This document shows positions 40,884 to 49,745 of a stretch of DNA of 64,000 nt, piece after piece (the first letter of the stretch is position 1; every line of letters starts with the position of its first letter). This DNA is from Halalkalicoccus paucihalophilus (GTDB taxonomy: Archaea; Halobacteriota; Halobacteria; Halobacteriales; Halalkalicoccaceae). Location: NCBI RefSeq assembly GCF_001593955.1, contig NZ_LTAZ01000001.1:310001-374000 (forward strand), given 5' to 3'. Under the pieces are notes generated by a model. It had not been told where the DNA came from. It searched no databases and was given only the letters and a program-made list of their open reading frames with translations. A program made the translations under genes and the position numbers.

Positions 40884-41038
40884 AGCTTGATGGCTTCGAG
40901 ACAGTCGACGCCCCCGCAGTAGGGACACTGGAAGTCCTCGACGCCGACGTCGTCGGGCATGTCGTAGGTGTAGTGGAGTTCGAACATATCGAGTTCGCAG
41001 TCGTCGTCCGTACAGACGACTTCGAGGGTCGCGGGCAT
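40880..41038 (-). CDS. small zinc-finger protein, DUF7559-like
   Basis: 52 residues from ATG 41038: MPATLEVVCTDDDCELDMFELHYTYDM, VEDFQCPYCGGVDCLEAI. Cys9/Cys14 and Cys38/Cys41 give two knuckles for one zinc, with extra Cys46. The start at 41038 is the sensible one; the in-frame upstream segment is not protein-like. It overlaps hsp20 by four bases (ATGA), so the two proteins are probably made together in stress. Role unknown. Confidence 0.7.
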   Translation of the reverse strand: MPATLEVVCTDDDCELDMFELHYTYDMPDDVGVEDFQCPYCGGVDCLEAIKL

Positions 41039-41111
41039 GGACGAGTGTAGGGCCGCCGCGATTATCAATGCCGTGGGTGAGTTCTAAGTGCGCGCCGGTC
41101 GACCCCCCGGT

Positions 41112-41603
41112 ATGCGAGTCGGCGTAATCTCCGATACCCACGACAACGTCGCGGCCATCGAGCGCGCGACTGACCTGTTCCGCGAGGAGGGCATCGAGAC
41201 CCTGGTCCACTGTGGCGACTTCATCGCCCCGCCGGTGCTGCCCTTCTTCGAGGGCTTTTCGCTCCACGGCGTGCTCGGCAACAACGACGGCGAGGTCGCG
41301 GGCCTCGAATCGGGTTTCGAGGCGATCGGGGGAGAGCTCCACGGCCGCTTCGCCGACCTCGAACTCGGCGGGAAGCGTTTCGCCGTGCTCCACGGCGAAT
41401 CGAAGGAGGAGGTCGAGGGCTACGCCGCCTCGGGCGAGTACGACTACGTCTGTTACGGCCATCACCACGAACGCGAGAGACGGGTGGTCGACAAAACCCT
41501 AGTAGTGAACCCCGGCGCGCACTTTCCTACCGTCCCCGAGGAACACCGAACGGTGGCGGTCGTCGACACCGAGAGTCGAGGCGTCGAGTTCTACCGGGTA
41601 TAA
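41112..41603 (+). CDS. YfcE/MJ0936-type metallophosphoesterase
   Basis: 163 residues with the calcineurin-like metal motifs: GVISDTHDN (D-x-H), HCGDFIAPP (GD), LGNNDGEV (GNND), CYGHHHE (GHH) and NPGAHF near the C-terminus. It would hydrolyse phosphodiesters such as small nucleotides with Mn or Ni as metal. ATG 41112 is right after the promoter-like sequence. Sits divergent from the Zn-finger/hsp20 operon with about 70 bases between. Confidence 0.88.
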   Translation: MRVGVISDTHDNVAAIERATDLFREEGIETLVHCGDFIAPPVLPFFEGFSLHGVLGNNDGEVAGLESGFEAIGGELHGRFADLELGGKRFAVLHGESKEEVEGYAASGEYDYVCYGHHHERERRVVDKTLVVNPGAHFPTVPEEHRTVAVVDTESRGVEFYRV

Positions 41604-41635
41604 CGTCTTTTGTCGTTCCGGGGGTTAGAGCGGGT

Positions 41636-43336
41636 ATGACCGACCCCTCGGAACTCTCGGTGACGCTAGTCGACGGCTACGTCGACGAGCCGGCACACTT
41701 CGGGGTTCCACCCTACATCTCGACGTACCCGCGGTACACGGCCGGCGCGCTCGTCGATGCGGGCGTTCCCCCCGAGAACGTCACGTATCACACGATCGAC
41801 GAGCTGCGCGAGGACAGGAAGAAATGGCGCGACGTCGAGGACGCGGACCTGATGGTCTATATCGGCGGGATGACCGTCCCTGGAAAGTACGTCGGCGGCA
41901 CGCCCGCCGAACCCGACGAGGTGAAGAAACTGGCGTGGGTTTCCCGTGGAACGAGCTTGATGGGCGGCCCCGTGAAGTTCGGCGTCGGCGAGGAGAACGC
42001 CGGCGCCCAGGATATGGAGCGAAAGGACCTCGATTACGACTTCGTCGCGAAGGGCGACATCGAGGCCGCCGCCGCCGACCTCGTGGGATCGGGACTCGAA
42101 GGGTTCAACGACCGGATGCGCGACAACGAGGAGATCGACCGCTGGGCGAGGGAGGGCGCGTTCGTGATCGAACAGCACCCCAACCACCCCGAGTACCTGA
42201 TCTGCGAGATGGAGACCTCGCGGGGCTGTGCGTATCGGTGTTCGTTCTGTACCGAACCGCTGTACGGCAACCCCGCCTTTCGGAGCGCCGAGTCGGTCGT
42301 GAGCGAAGTCTCGAACCTCGCCGACAGGGGTTCCCGACACTTCCGGCTGGGACGCCAAGCCGACATCCTCGCCTTTGGCGGCGACGGCGAGAAACCGAAC
42401 CCCGACGCTCTCAGGGAGCTTTACGGCGGGATCCGCGAGGCGGTGCCCGACCTCGGGACGCTGCATCTGGACAACATGAACCCGGTGACGATCGTCGAGT
42501 ATCCCGAGAAGTCGCGCGAGGGGATCCGGATCATCGCCGAGCACAACACGCCCGGCGACACCGCGGCGTTCGGATTAGAGAGTGCGGATCCCGTGGTTCA
42601 AGAGGAGAACAACCTCCTCGTCACCGCCGAGGAATGTCTGGGGGCGGTGCGGATGGTCAACGAGGAGGGCGGATGGCGACCCGGCGAAACGCCCGGTACG
42701 GGCCCCTCACACGGCGAGAGTGCGGGGAACCGCCTTCCCAAGTTGCTGCCGGGAATCAACCTCGTCCACGGGCTGATGGGCGAGCGTCCGGAGACCTACG
42801 AGCACAACAAGCGCTTTCTCGAACGAGTCTACGACGAGGGGCTGATGGTCCGGCGGATCAACATCCGGCAGGTGATGGCGTTTGCGGGTACGGAGATGGC
42901 GGAGACGGGCGCGGACATCGCCCGCGAGCACAAGGAGCAGTTCAAGCCGTACAAACGCGAGATCAGGGAGGAGATCGACAACCCGATGCTCAAGCGGGTC
43001 GCGCCCGCGGGAACGGTCTTGGAAGATGTCCACATGGAGTACCACGAAGAGGGGACGACCTTCGGGCGACAGCTGGGGACCTACTCGCTTCTGATCGGGG
43101 TGCCCGGCGAGTACGAGTTGGGGAGCGCGATGGACGTCGCGATCGTGGATCACGGCTACCGGTCGGTGACGGGGGTTCCATACCCGCTCGACGTCAACGG
43201 CGCGACGATGACCGAACTGACGGCGGTACCGGGGATCGGGAAGTCCACGGCGGGCGACATCGTCGTCGGTCGACCGTACGACTCGGCGCGCGAGGCCGGC
43301 GAGAAGGTGGGTGTGGATCTCTCGCGGTTCGCCTGA
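41636..43336 (+). CDS. radical SAM protein with C-terminal helix-hairpin-helix
   Basis: 566 residues. The N-terminal 180 residues are a B12-binding-like/Rossmann region (LVDGYVDEPAHFGVPPYISTYPRYTAGAL and LMVYIGGMTVPGKYVGG). The radical SAM core starts at EMETSRGCAYRCSFCTEPLY with the CxxxCxxC cluster motif (about residue 200), followed by GRQADILAFGGDGE and LHLDNMNP. C-terminal MTELTAVPGIGKSTAGDIVVGRPY is a helix-hairpin-helix, known from DNA-binding proteins. This build is found as a conserved archaeal radical SAM protein without a defined reaction; tRNA or DNA modification is a guess from the HhH. Confidence 0.85.
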   Translation: MTDPSELSVTLVDGYVDEPAHFGVPPYISTYPRYTAGALVDAGVPPENVTYHTIDELREDRKKWRDVEDADLMVYIGGMTVPGKYVGGTPAEPDEVKKLAWVSRGTSLMGGPVKFGVGEENAGAQDMERKDLDYDFVAKGDIEAAAADLVGSGLEGFNDRMRDNEEIDRWAREGAFVIEQHPNHPEYLICEMETSRGCAYRCSFCTEPLYGNPAFRSAESVVSEVSNLADRGSRHFRLGRQADILAFGGDGEKPNPDALRELYGGIREAVPDLGTLHLDNMNPVTIVEYPEKSREGIRIIAEHNTPGDTAAFGLESADPVVQEENNLLVTAEECLGAVRMVNEEGGWRPGETPGTGPSHGESAGNRLPKLLPGINLVHGLMGERPETYEHNKRFLERVYDEGLMVRRINIRQVMAFAGTEMAETGADIAREHKEQFKPYKREIREEIDNPMLKRVAPAGTVLEDVHMEYHEEGTTFGRQLGTYSLLIGVPGEYELGSAMDVAIVDHGYRSVTGVPYPLDVNGATMTELTAVPGIGKSTAGDIVVGRPYDSAREAGEKVGVDLSRFA

Positions 43337-43387
43337 GAGGACCGGAATTCTGTCGCATGATCGGTACCGGGTGAAGTAACGGCGGTC

Positions 43388-43420
43388 CGCGAGCGAACGT
43401 CGTTCGCTCGCGGTCTTTTT
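43388..43420 (+). terminator. strong hairpin terminator after the radical SAM gene
   Basis: CGCGAGCGAACG (43388-43399) and CGTTCGCTCGCG (43401-43412) are perfect 12-bp arms around a single base, followed by GTCTTTTTAG. Stem plus T-run about 50 bases after the stop of the radical SAM gene is a plausible intrinsic terminator; the mRNA loop would open two or more pairs. Confidence 0.7.
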
Positions 43421-43428
43421 AGTGCGCT

Positions 43429-43472
43429 CACTGAGCTTCGCTCAGTGGCGTCAGCGGGACCCGAGGTCCCGC
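43429..43472. repeat. two tandem 8-bp hairpins with 3-base loops
   Basis: CACTGAGC/GCTCAGTG (43429-43436/43440-43447, loop TTC) and GCGGGACC/GGTCCCGC (43454-43461/43465-43472, loop CGA) are six bases apart, just beyond the terminator hairpin and before the TRAM-domain gene's end. No gene is found in the 43337-43539 spacer. The same paired layout is seen at 3442-3485 and inside the coding sequence at 60722-60772. Confidence 0.75.
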
Positions 43473-43539
43473 CAGACAGGTTAAGCGGGTTGAGTGCGCC
43501 GAAGGCCCGGCGAACCCCCGCAGTAAAAACGTGCGTGTC

Positions 43540-43944
43540 TCAGACCGATTCCTCGATGATCTCGCCGACCGCGAAGTTCGACTTGACCTGACTGACCTCG
43601 ACTTTCACTTGCTCGCCGATCTCGGCGCCGGGGACGATAATGACGTAGCCCCGTTCGACGCGGGCGATGCCGTCGCCCTGCTTGCCGATGTCCTCGATCT
43701 CGACGTAGCGGATCTCGCCCTCCTCGACGGGCGGTTGGGGCTCGCTCGAGGGACGGCGCTTCGAGGATGTGTCGGCCTCCTCGGACGCGCCCGAGTCGCG
43801 GGAGATGAGTGCGACGCGGTAGGTTTCGTCGGGGTCGAGCGATCCGGTCTCGATCTCGCTGTCGGGGATCTCGACGACGTAGCCGCCGTCGCTCTCGGTG
43901 AGTTCCGCGTTGAACAGACACAGGAGTTTATCAGAGATTTGCAT
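43540..43944 (-). CDS. TRAM domain protein
   Basis: 134 residues: an N-terminal strand segment (MQISDKLLCLFNAELTESDGGYVVEIPDSEI), a proline/serine-rich linker (about 50-75), then the TRAM domain VEEGEIRYVEIEDIGKQGDGIARVERGYVIIVPGAEIGEQVKVEVSQVKSNFAVGEII with the conserved G-x-G-I-A/GY-V-IIVPGA motif. TRAM domains bind RNA, and standalone archaeal TRAM proteins act as RNA chaperones (for example in cold response in methanogens). It precedes the YkgJ-type gene in the same direction. Confidence 0.9.
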   Translation of the reverse strand: MQISDKLLCLFNAELTESDGGYVVEIPDSEIETGSLDPDETYRVALISRDSGASEEADTSSKRRPSSEPQPPVEEGEIRYVEIEDIGKQGDGIARVERGYVIIVPGAEIGEQVKVEVSQVKSNFAVGEIIEESV

Positions 43945-43959
43945 GGGGAGACCTCCACG

Positions 43960-44625
43960 CTACTCGTCGGTGTCGCCCCTATTAGTAGTGTCGCCGATTT
44001 CGCGCCCGTCGGGGCGTTTGGGCCCCTCCGAGTCGTGGACGACCGTCGACCCCTCGACGGGCCGATAGTTCTCCCGAACCCCGATGGCCTCCTCCAGTTC
44101 GCGGACCGCGCGCTCCTTCAGAGCCCCAGCCAACTCCTCGGCGTCCGCTCGCGAGATGTCCCGCCCCAGCCCCTCGCACTCGTGGGCCCGAACCATCCCC
44201 TCCGAATCGACCGCCTCGCCCATCGGCTGGCTCGTCCCACCGAGTGCGACGCTGAAGGGGTACGTTCGACAGATCAGCGGGCGCTCGTCGTGGACGGTAC
44301 AGGTCCCCATTCCGGCCTCGTCTTCGGTATAGAAGGTACAGTCCCCACAGCCGTCAGTCTGAAGCGCCCACTCGAAGGTCTCGCCCTCGCCCGCCTCGTC
44401 GAGCCCGTAGGGCATGGGCCGGGCGACGTCGCGCCAGTCGCGCGTCTCGCTTTCGAGCTCCCGGACCTCGTCGGGAAACACCGTCGCGGTGTGGGGCTCG
44501 TCGGCCTCGCTCGTACAGCAGGCCCCACACCGGGTACACTCGAAGCCGATGGACTCGATGGCGTCGGCAAGCACCCTGATATCGAGGTCGCGGGCGCGTG
44601 CCAGTTCGGTTTCGAGCGACTCCAT
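43960..44625 (-). CDS. YkgJ family cysteine cluster protein
   Basis: 221 residues. Cysteine cluster: GFECTRCGACCTSEADEPH, CGDCTFYTEDEAGMGTCTVHDERPLICRTYPFS, matching the CxxCGxCC ... C-x-C-H-x-x-RP--CR-YPF pattern that binds an iron-sulfur or zinc cluster. The C-terminal ~50 residues are hydrophilic and disordered. Family role is unclear, possibly a redox or metal-handling protein. Follows the MBL-fold hydrolase gene in the same direction with about 35 bases between. Confidence 0.87.
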   Translation of the reverse strand: MESLETELARARDLDIRVLADAIESIGFECTRCGACCTSEADEPHTATVFPDEVRELESETRDWRDVARPMPYGLDEAGEGETFEWALQTDGCGDCTFYTEDEAGMGTCTVHDERPLICRTYPFSVALGGTSQPMGEAVDSEGMVRAHECEGLGRDISRADAEELAGALKERAVRELEEAIGVRENYRPVEGSTVVHDSEGPKRPDGREIGDTTNRGDTDE

Positions 44626-44661
44626 GACTCGACGAGGGGTCGGCGGGCCAAAAGGTCGTCG

Positions 44662-45402
44662 TCAGGGCCGGGCGCGCTCGCCGTCCCACTCGATTTCGCC
44701 CTCGCTCGCGAGCTGTTTCAGATGAGCTTCGACGGTCAGCGCCGCGAGGTCCTCGACCCCCGCGAGGTCCTTCTCGTAGGCCGCGTCGCGGATCGCCGCT
44801 ATCGTTTCGTTGCCCGCTTCGACCGCCCGCAGGACCCGGCGTTCGCGCTCCAGCCGGTGGTCGATCAGCCAGTCGAGGCGTCTTTGCGGTACCTCGATCG
44901 GGTCGCCGTGGCCCGGGTAGATGGTTCGAGGGTCGAGTTCGTGGAGCCGATGCAGCGAGTCGAGGTAGGCGGCCATATCGGCGTCCTCGCCGCCGACGAA
45001 GACGCTCCCCTCCGCCATCGCCAGATCCCCACACAGGACCGCCGTCCCGGTCGAGAAGGCGACGTGATCCGGCGCGTGGCCGGGCGTTTCGAGGACAGTC
45101 AGCCCGGCCAGACGATCGCCCTCCGAGAAGGTCTCGTCGGGCGAAACGCCGGTGGCCGACTCGAATCGATCGGCGTGGCCCGACAGCGCCCATACCGTGC
45201 GGGAGTCAGCGTAGTGGGCGAGCGCGCCGACGTGGTCCGGGTGGGTGTGCGTGACGGCGACGTGGGTCGCCCGTTCGGCGGCGGCGTCGAGGGCGTCGGT
45301 GCGCGCGGCGGGATCGAGCAGGATCTCGCCGACGAGATAGGCGTTGGTCGATCCCGTGGGCGCGCGGGTGGGCGTCGGCACCGAAAACCGGTCGATATCC
45401 AT
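44662..45402 (-). CDS. metallo-beta-lactamase fold hydrolase
   Basis: 246 residues with TNAYLVGEILLDPAAR, VAVTHTHPDHVGALAHYA (HxHxDH), VLETPGHAPDHVAFS, LCGDLAMAEG (metal Asp) and IYPGHGDPIEVP (last His). The C-terminal 60 residues carry a wHTH-like region (AAIRDAAYEKDLAGVEDLAALTVEAHLKQLASEGEI) typical of the LACTB2/RNase-like haloarchaeal group. Substrate (thioester, nucleic acid or lactone) is not decided. Confidence 0.87.
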   Translation of the reverse strand: MDIDRFSVPTPTRAPTGSTNAYLVGEILLDPAARTDALDAAAERATHVAVTHTHPDHVGALAHYADSRTVWALSGHADRFESATGVSPDETFSEGDRLAGLTVLETPGHAPDHVAFSTGTAVLCGDLAMAEGSVFVGGEDADMAAYLDSLHRLHELDPRTIYPGHGDPIEVPQRRLDWLIDHRLERERRVLRAVEAGNETIAAIRDAAYEKDLAGVEDLAALTVEAHLKQLASEGEIEWDGERARP

Positions 45403-45433
45403 ACGGGGTGGTTACACCCCCAGCAGCGAGAAC

Positions 45434-45715
45434 TTACCGACGGAGGAAGTAGACCTGTTTTCTGGCGTCGCGGAAGCTGTATCGGGAGGTGACGATGTCG
45501 ACCTCCTCCAACCGGTTCAACGCGTAGCGAACGGTCCGGTCGGGTAACAACGACTCCTCTGCGAGTCCCCCCTGCGAGAGCGGGGCGTCGGTCTCGAGGA
45601 CCTTCGCGACGAGTTTCGCGCTCGGCGGTAGTTCACGGAGCCGCTCGGTGTACTCCTCTTCGGAGAGCGTCGTCTCGCTCCTCCCCAAGCTGTCCACACG
45701 TGTGCTCATACCCAT
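45434..45715 (-). CDS. winged-helix transcriptional regulator (MarR-like)
   Basis: 93 residues from ATG 45715 (MGMSTRVDSLGRSE); ATG 45709 also fits. The helix-turn-helix is PPSAKLVAKVLETDAPLSQGGLAEESLLPDRTVRYALNRLEEVDIVTSRYSF with a wing ending ARKQVYFLRR. This is the HTH of small haloarchaeal regulators. The minus-strand CATCTATAG at about 45742-45750 lies 27-35 bases upstream, fitting a leaderless start at 45715. Target genes are unknown; the divergent PPOX gene at 45835 is the natural candidate. Confidence 0.8.
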   Translation of the reverse strand: MGMSTRVDSLGRSETTLSEEEYTERLRELPPSAKLVAKVLETDAPLSQGGLAEESLLPDRTVRYALNRLEEVDIVTSRYSFRDARKQVYFLRR

Positions 45716-45834
45716 CACTCGCAAGGGTTCATGGTAAGCGTTGGCTATAGATGTGTACAAACAATATATATGCATCAAGGAGTATAATTACCATACCAAG
45801 AAACGGCTTTCCGCCGCTCGGTCGAAGGGAAGAC

Positions 45835-46233
45835 ATGGGAGCGATACCCGAGGAGTACGAGGACCTCTTCGAGCGGAAGACGTTCGCACACGTCGCGACG
45901 CTGATGGAGGACGGTACGCCGCAGGTGACGCCGGTGTGGGTCGATTACGACGGCGAGTACCTCATGATCAACACCGCCCGCGGCCGACAGAAAGAGCGAA
46001 ACCTCACGCGGGATCCGAAGGTCGGTGTCTCGATCCTCGATCCCGAGGACCCCTACACCTATCTCTCGATCCGGGGGGAAGTCGCGGAGATCACCGAGGA
46101 GGGAGCCGTAGACCACATCGACGAACTCGCGAGGCGGTACATGGACGTCGAGGAGTACCCCTTCCACGACGAGGAGGGCGGCGAACGGGTAATCGTCAAG
46201 ATCCGGCCGGATCGGGTGATCACGGGGCAGTGA
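45835..46233 (+). CDS. PPOX-class flavin/F420-dependent protein
   Basis: 132 residues: YEDLFERKTFAHVATLMEDGTPQVTPVWVDYDGEYLMINTARGRQKERNLTRDPKVGVSILDPEDPYTYLSIRGEVAEITEEGA is the classical PPOX split-barrel of the F420-dependent family (TIGR03618-type). The motif QVTPVWVDYDG and NTARGRQKERNL are the cofactor site. It reduces or binds small planar substrates. Start ATG 45835. Divergent from the wHTH gene and possibly controlled by it. Confidence 0.88.
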   Translation: MGAIPEEYEDLFERKTFAHVATLMEDGTPQVTPVWVDYDGEYLMINTARGRQKERNLTRDPKVGVSILDPEDPYTYLSIRGEVAEITEEGAVDHIDELARRYMDVEEYPFHDEEGGERVIVKIRPDRVITGQ

Positions 46234-46273
46234 TCCAGTAGGACTTTATCCCCCGGCAGGAGTATGTCGTGGC

Positions 46274-46981
46274 GTGAAGGGCAAGGAGTGGTACCAGACG
46301 GCCGAGGTCGCCGAGGAGTACGAGGACAAGCGGTTCTCCCGGGGCGGCCGGCTGATCGACCGCCAGGAGAAGGAGGCGGTCAGCTCCGCGCTCGGGGATT
46401 TGAAGGGAAAGAAGGTCCTCGAGATCGCCGCCGGAACCGGTCGTTTTTCGGTGATGCTCGCGGCCCGTGGCGCGGACGTGATCGGGCTCGACATCTCCGA
46501 TGCGATGCTGTCACAGGGCCGTCAAAAGGCCCGCGGGGCGGGTCTCTCGGATCGCGTCGAGTTCGTCCGTGGCGATGCCGCTCGGCTGCCGTTTCCGGAC
46601 GATCACTTCGACGCGGTGCTCGCGATGCGGTTTTTCCACCTCATCCCCAACCCGGATCGCTACCTCCGGGAGATCCGGCGGGTGACCACGGATCGGTTGG
46701 TGTTCGATACGTTCAACACGCCGAGTTCGCGCTCGATCTACAACTGGCTGTTGCCGATGGGATCGCGGCTGTACGACGACGACGACGTCCGTGCGATGCT
46801 CGACCGGACGGGCTACGAACTCGCCGATTCGAGCCACGACTTCCTGCTTCCCTATGGGTTGTACCGGGCGATCCCGCGGTCGCTTGCGGACGGCCTCTAT
46901 CGGATCGAATCCGGCCTCCGACACACGGAGGTCGGCGACGACTTCGCGTCGGTCTCGTACTGGAGCGTTCGTGTCAGCTAG
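46274..46981 (+). CDS. class I SAM-dependent methyltransferase
   Basis: 235 residues from GTG 46274 (VKGKEWYQTAEVAEEY). SAM motif I VLEIAAGTGRFSVMLAARGADVIGLDIS, motif II-III AMLSQGRQKARGAGLSDRVEFVRGDAARLPFPDDHFDAVLAMRFFHLI are the Methyltransf_11 pattern. The C-terminal YGLYRAIPRSLADGLYRIE region binds the unknown substrate. Small-molecule (quinone/sterol-like) rather than nucleic acid methylation is suggested by this class. Sits 40 bases after the PPOX gene. Confidence 0.85.
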   Translation: MKGKEWYQTAEVAEEYEDKRFSRGGRLIDRQEKEAVSSALGDLKGKKVLEIAAGTGRFSVMLAARGADVIGLDISDAMLSQGRQKARGAGLSDRVEFVRGDAARLPFPDDHFDAVLAMRFFHLIPNPDRYLREIRRVTTDRLVFDTFNTPSSRSIYNWLLPMGSRLYDDDDVRAMLDRTGYELADSSHDFLLPYGLYRAIPRSLADGLYRIESGLRHTEVGDDFASVSYWSVRVS

Positions 46982-47046
46982 CAGTTGAGTGATCGGCAGC
47001 CATCAGTCCGCTGTATTTTTAGTGTTCGGGTACGGTATCCGGTGAT

Positions 47047-48003
47047 ATGGAGTTCTCCGTCGTGGTCCCGACACTGAACGGTCGGCGACAGCTCGTGGGC
47101 TGTCTCGACGCGCTCCGCGAGCGCCTGCCGACCGTCGAGACCATCGTTGTCAACGGGCCCTCGACGGACGGCACCAGTGGCATGCTCCACGAGCGTCCCG
47201 ACGTGGACGTCCTCGTCGAGATCGCCGACAGGAACATCAACGTCGCGCGCAACGCCGGCCTCGAGATCGCGAGCGGCGAGGTGGTGGTGTTGCTCGATCA
47301 GGGTCACCGCATCGAGGACGGCTGGGCGGCGGCGATCGAGCGGGGCGTTGACGGGGAGACGGACGCCGTCACTGGACCGACCCACCGGCCGATCCGCGGG
47401 GGGATCACCACCGAGGCACGCGAACGACGGACCATCGCGGGTCGGGAGGTCACCTACTTCAACGGCGGGAACGTCGCGCTGACCCGCGAGGCGATCGACG
47501 ATCTCGACGGCTTCGACGAGTACCTCGAAACGGGTGGTGCGCGCGACGTCGCCCATCGACTCGCGGGCCAGGAGCGGACGGTCAGCTGGCAGCCCGGAAT
47601 GGGCGTCCGAAAGAGCATCGAAACCGACGGCGGGGACGGGGACGACCCGCGGATGGTGAGCCCGGGAAGCGTCTTCCTCGGCGACGAAGCCCACCAGCGC
47701 TGGGGGCTCAAGTACCGGTCGCTCGCCTACCGACTCGCGAAGAACTACGGTCCTCGGCCCACGGTCCTCCGACGGCTCGCGGGTCACACGGCCGTCGACG
47801 GGGTCGCCTCCGTTCGGGGCGTTCTCGAGGGGGGCGTCACGCCCACAGCGTGGATCGGCGGCGGGAGCGCGGTCTCGGCCAACACGCTGATCGGGCTGAA
47901 GGACGGACTGCGAGCGCGCGTGAGCGACCGGACGCCGCGGCGAAACCCCTACGGGATCTCGGGCCGGCACGACCGGGCCGTCGAACAGTACGACTGGCGG
48001 TAA
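47047..48003 (+). CDS. family 2 glycosyltransferase
   Basis: 318 residues. GT-A core: MEFSVVVPTLNGRRQLVGCLDALRERLPTVETIVVNGPSTDGTSGML, then DRNINVARNAGLEIASGEVVVLLDQGHRIEDGW (the DQG replaces the common DxD), and YFNGGNVALTREAIDDLDGFDEYLETGGARDVAHRL, the acceptor-binding loop. C-terminal third lacks clear transmembrane helices. Haloarchaeal members attach sugars to lipid or protein glycans (Agl). No other glycan genes lie nearby, so the acceptor is unknown. Confidence 0.85.
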   Translation: MEFSVVVPTLNGRRQLVGCLDALRERLPTVETIVVNGPSTDGTSGMLHERPDVDVLVEIADRNINVARNAGLEIASGEVVVLLDQGHRIEDGWAAAIERGVDGETDAVTGPTHRPIRGGITTEARERRTIAGREVTYFNGGNVALTREAIDDLDGFDEYLETGGARDVAHRLAGQERTVSWQPGMGVRKSIETDGGDGDDPRMVSPGSVFLGDEAHQRWGLKYRSLAYRLAKNYGPRPTVLRRLAGHTAVDGVASVRGVLEGGVTPTAWIGGGSAVSANTLIGLKDGLRARVSDRTPRRNPYGISGRHDRAVEQYDWR

Positions 48004-48112
48004 GCGGTCCGGCAGACCGTGGTCCACCTCGAACCGCCGTGGCGACGGCAGGGTGCGGCTACCCGATCGCCGTCCCGCCGGAATTGTGACGACCTATCAG
48101 TGACGAAAAGAA

Positions 48113-48128
48113 TAGAAACTATTATATA
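48113..48128 (+). promoter_or_regulatory. thermosome gene promoter
   Basis: ATTATATA at 48121-48128 preceded by purine-rich AGAAACT is a strong TATA/BRE pair. Transcription would start near 48152, ten bases before ATG 48162. Thermosome promoters in haloarchaea are heat-inducible; here only the core promoter is visible. Confidence 0.65.
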
Positions 48129-48161
48129 GAACCGCTAACGACCCCTATCTGAGGAATACAT

Positions 48162-49745
48162 ATGTCACAAGCATCACAGCGGCGCATGGGCGGACAGCCA
48201 ATCTTCATTCTCAGCGACGACAGCTCCCGGACGCAGGGTCGGGACGCCCAGTCCTCGAACATCGCCGCGGGCAAGGCGGTCGCCGAGGCGGTACGCACGA
48301 CGCTCGGTCCACGGGGTATGGACAAGATGCTCGTCGACAACTCGGGCGAGGTCGTCATCACCAACGACGGGGCGACGATCCTCAACGAGATGGACATCGA
48401 GCACCCCGCCGCCCAGATGATCGTCGAGGTCGCCCAGACCCAGGAGGACGAGGTCGGCGACGGAACGACCACGGCCGCCGTGTTGGCGGGCGAACTGCTC
48501 GCACAGGCCGAGGACCTCTTCGAGGACGACGTCCACCCGACGACGATCGTCGAGGGGTATCACGAGGCCGCACGCATCGCCCAGGAGGCGATCGAGGAGA
48601 TTACCCTCGACGAGGAACTCGACGACGAGCACCTCCGTGCGGTCGCCGAGTCCAGCATGACCGGCAAGGGAACCGGCGACATCACCGCCGCCCGACTGGC
48701 CGAGATCGTCGTCGAGACGGTCAAGGGAGTCCAGTCCGAGGAGGGGATCGACCGCGACGAGATCCGCGTCCAGACCCAAGTCGGCGGCTCTTCGAGCGCG
48801 ACCAAACTCGTCGAGGGCGTCGTCGTCGACGAGGAGCCCGCAAACGACAACATGCCCCGCTCGGTCGAGGACGCCACGGTCGCGGTGCTCGACATGGAGC
48901 TCGGGGTCCGCAAGGCCAGCATCGACGCCGAGTACAACATCACCGACATCGAACAGTTGAACGCCGCGATCGAGGCAGAGGAGGGCGAGCTTCGGGGTTA
49001 CACTGAAAAACTCTCGGAGGCCGGCGTCGATGTCGCGTTCGTCACGGACGACATCGAGGACCGCGTCGCGAGCGCGCTCGCCGAGGCCGGCATCCTGGCC
49101 TTCGAGAACGTCGGTAACAAGGACGCCCGTGCGGTCGCCCGCGCGGTCGGCGCGAAGCGCATCGGCAGCCTCGAGGACCTCGATACCGACGACTTCGGCT
49201 ACGCCGAATCCATCGCCGTCGAGAAGTATGGCGACGACGAGCTCGCGTTCGTCGAGGGCGGCGCCGAGGCCGAAGCCGTCACGCTGTTCCTTCGCGGCGG
49301 CACCGAGCACGTCGTCGACGAACTCGAACGCGCCATTGACGACGCGCTCGACGTCGTGACCGCCGCGCTCGATTCGGGCGGGATCGTCCCCGGCGCGGGC
49401 GCGACCGAGATCGCGATCGCCGAACGCGTCCGAAGCGAAGCTGCGGGCGTTTCAGGGCGAAAACAGCTCGCCGTCGAAGCCTTTGCCGACGCCGTCGAAG
49501 TGCTGCCCCGCACCCTCGCGCGCAACACGGGGATGGACCCCATCGACGCACTGGTCGACCTGCGCTCGGCGTACGATTCCACTGGCAGTGCAGGGATCAT
49601 CTCGAAGGGCCAGACCGGCGAGGTCGCAGACCCCATCGAGGAGGGCGTCTTCGACCCCGCCGCCGTCAAACGCGAGGCCGTCGAGAGCGCCACCGAGGCC
49701 GCGACGATGATCGTCCGTATCGACGACATCATCGCCGCCGACTGA
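48162..49745 (+). CDS. thermosome (group II chaperonin) subunit
   Basis: 527 residues, full CCT length. ATP-binding motifs [62 protein letters not shown], apical domain with the helical protrusion region, and the C-terminal [18 protein letters not shown] plus [13 protein letters not shown]. It folds proteins with subunits of the same family. The C-terminus ends IDDIIAAD, lacking the GGM-rich tail of many thermosomes, as in the third paralog type (CCT3) of Haloferax. Own strong promoter at 48121. Confidence 0.95.
   Translation: MSQASQRRMGGQPIFILSDDSSRTQGRDAQSSNIAAGKAVAEAVRTTLGPRGMDKMLVDNSGEVVITNDGATILNEMDIEHPAAQMIVEVAQTQEDEVGDGTTTAAVLAGELLAQAEDLFEDDVHPTTIVEGYHEAARIAQEAIEEITLDEELDDEHLRAVAESSMTGKGTGDITAARLAEIVVETVKGVQSEEGIDRDEIRVQTQVGGSSSATKLVEGVVVDEEPANDNMPRSVEDATVAVLDMELGVRKASIDAEYNITDIEQLNAAIEAEEGELRGYTEKLSEAGVDVAFVTDDIEDRVASALAEAGILAFENVGNKDARAVARAVGAKRIGSLEDLDTDDFGYAESIAVEKYGDDELAFVEGGAEAEAVTLFLRGGTEHVVDELERAIDDALDVVTAALDSGGIVPGAGATEIAIAERVRSEAAGVSGRKQLAVEAFADAVEVLPRTLARNTGMDPIDALVDLRSAYDSTGSAGIISKGQTGEVADPIEEGVFDPAAVKREAVESATEAATMIVRIDDIIAAD

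Noticed and set aside
43531-45492. 653-codon plus-strand open frame
   Set aside because: It runs antisense to the TRAM, YkgJ-type and MBL-fold genes, all with clear family motifs; its translation has no domain. Long antisense frames are common at this G+C.
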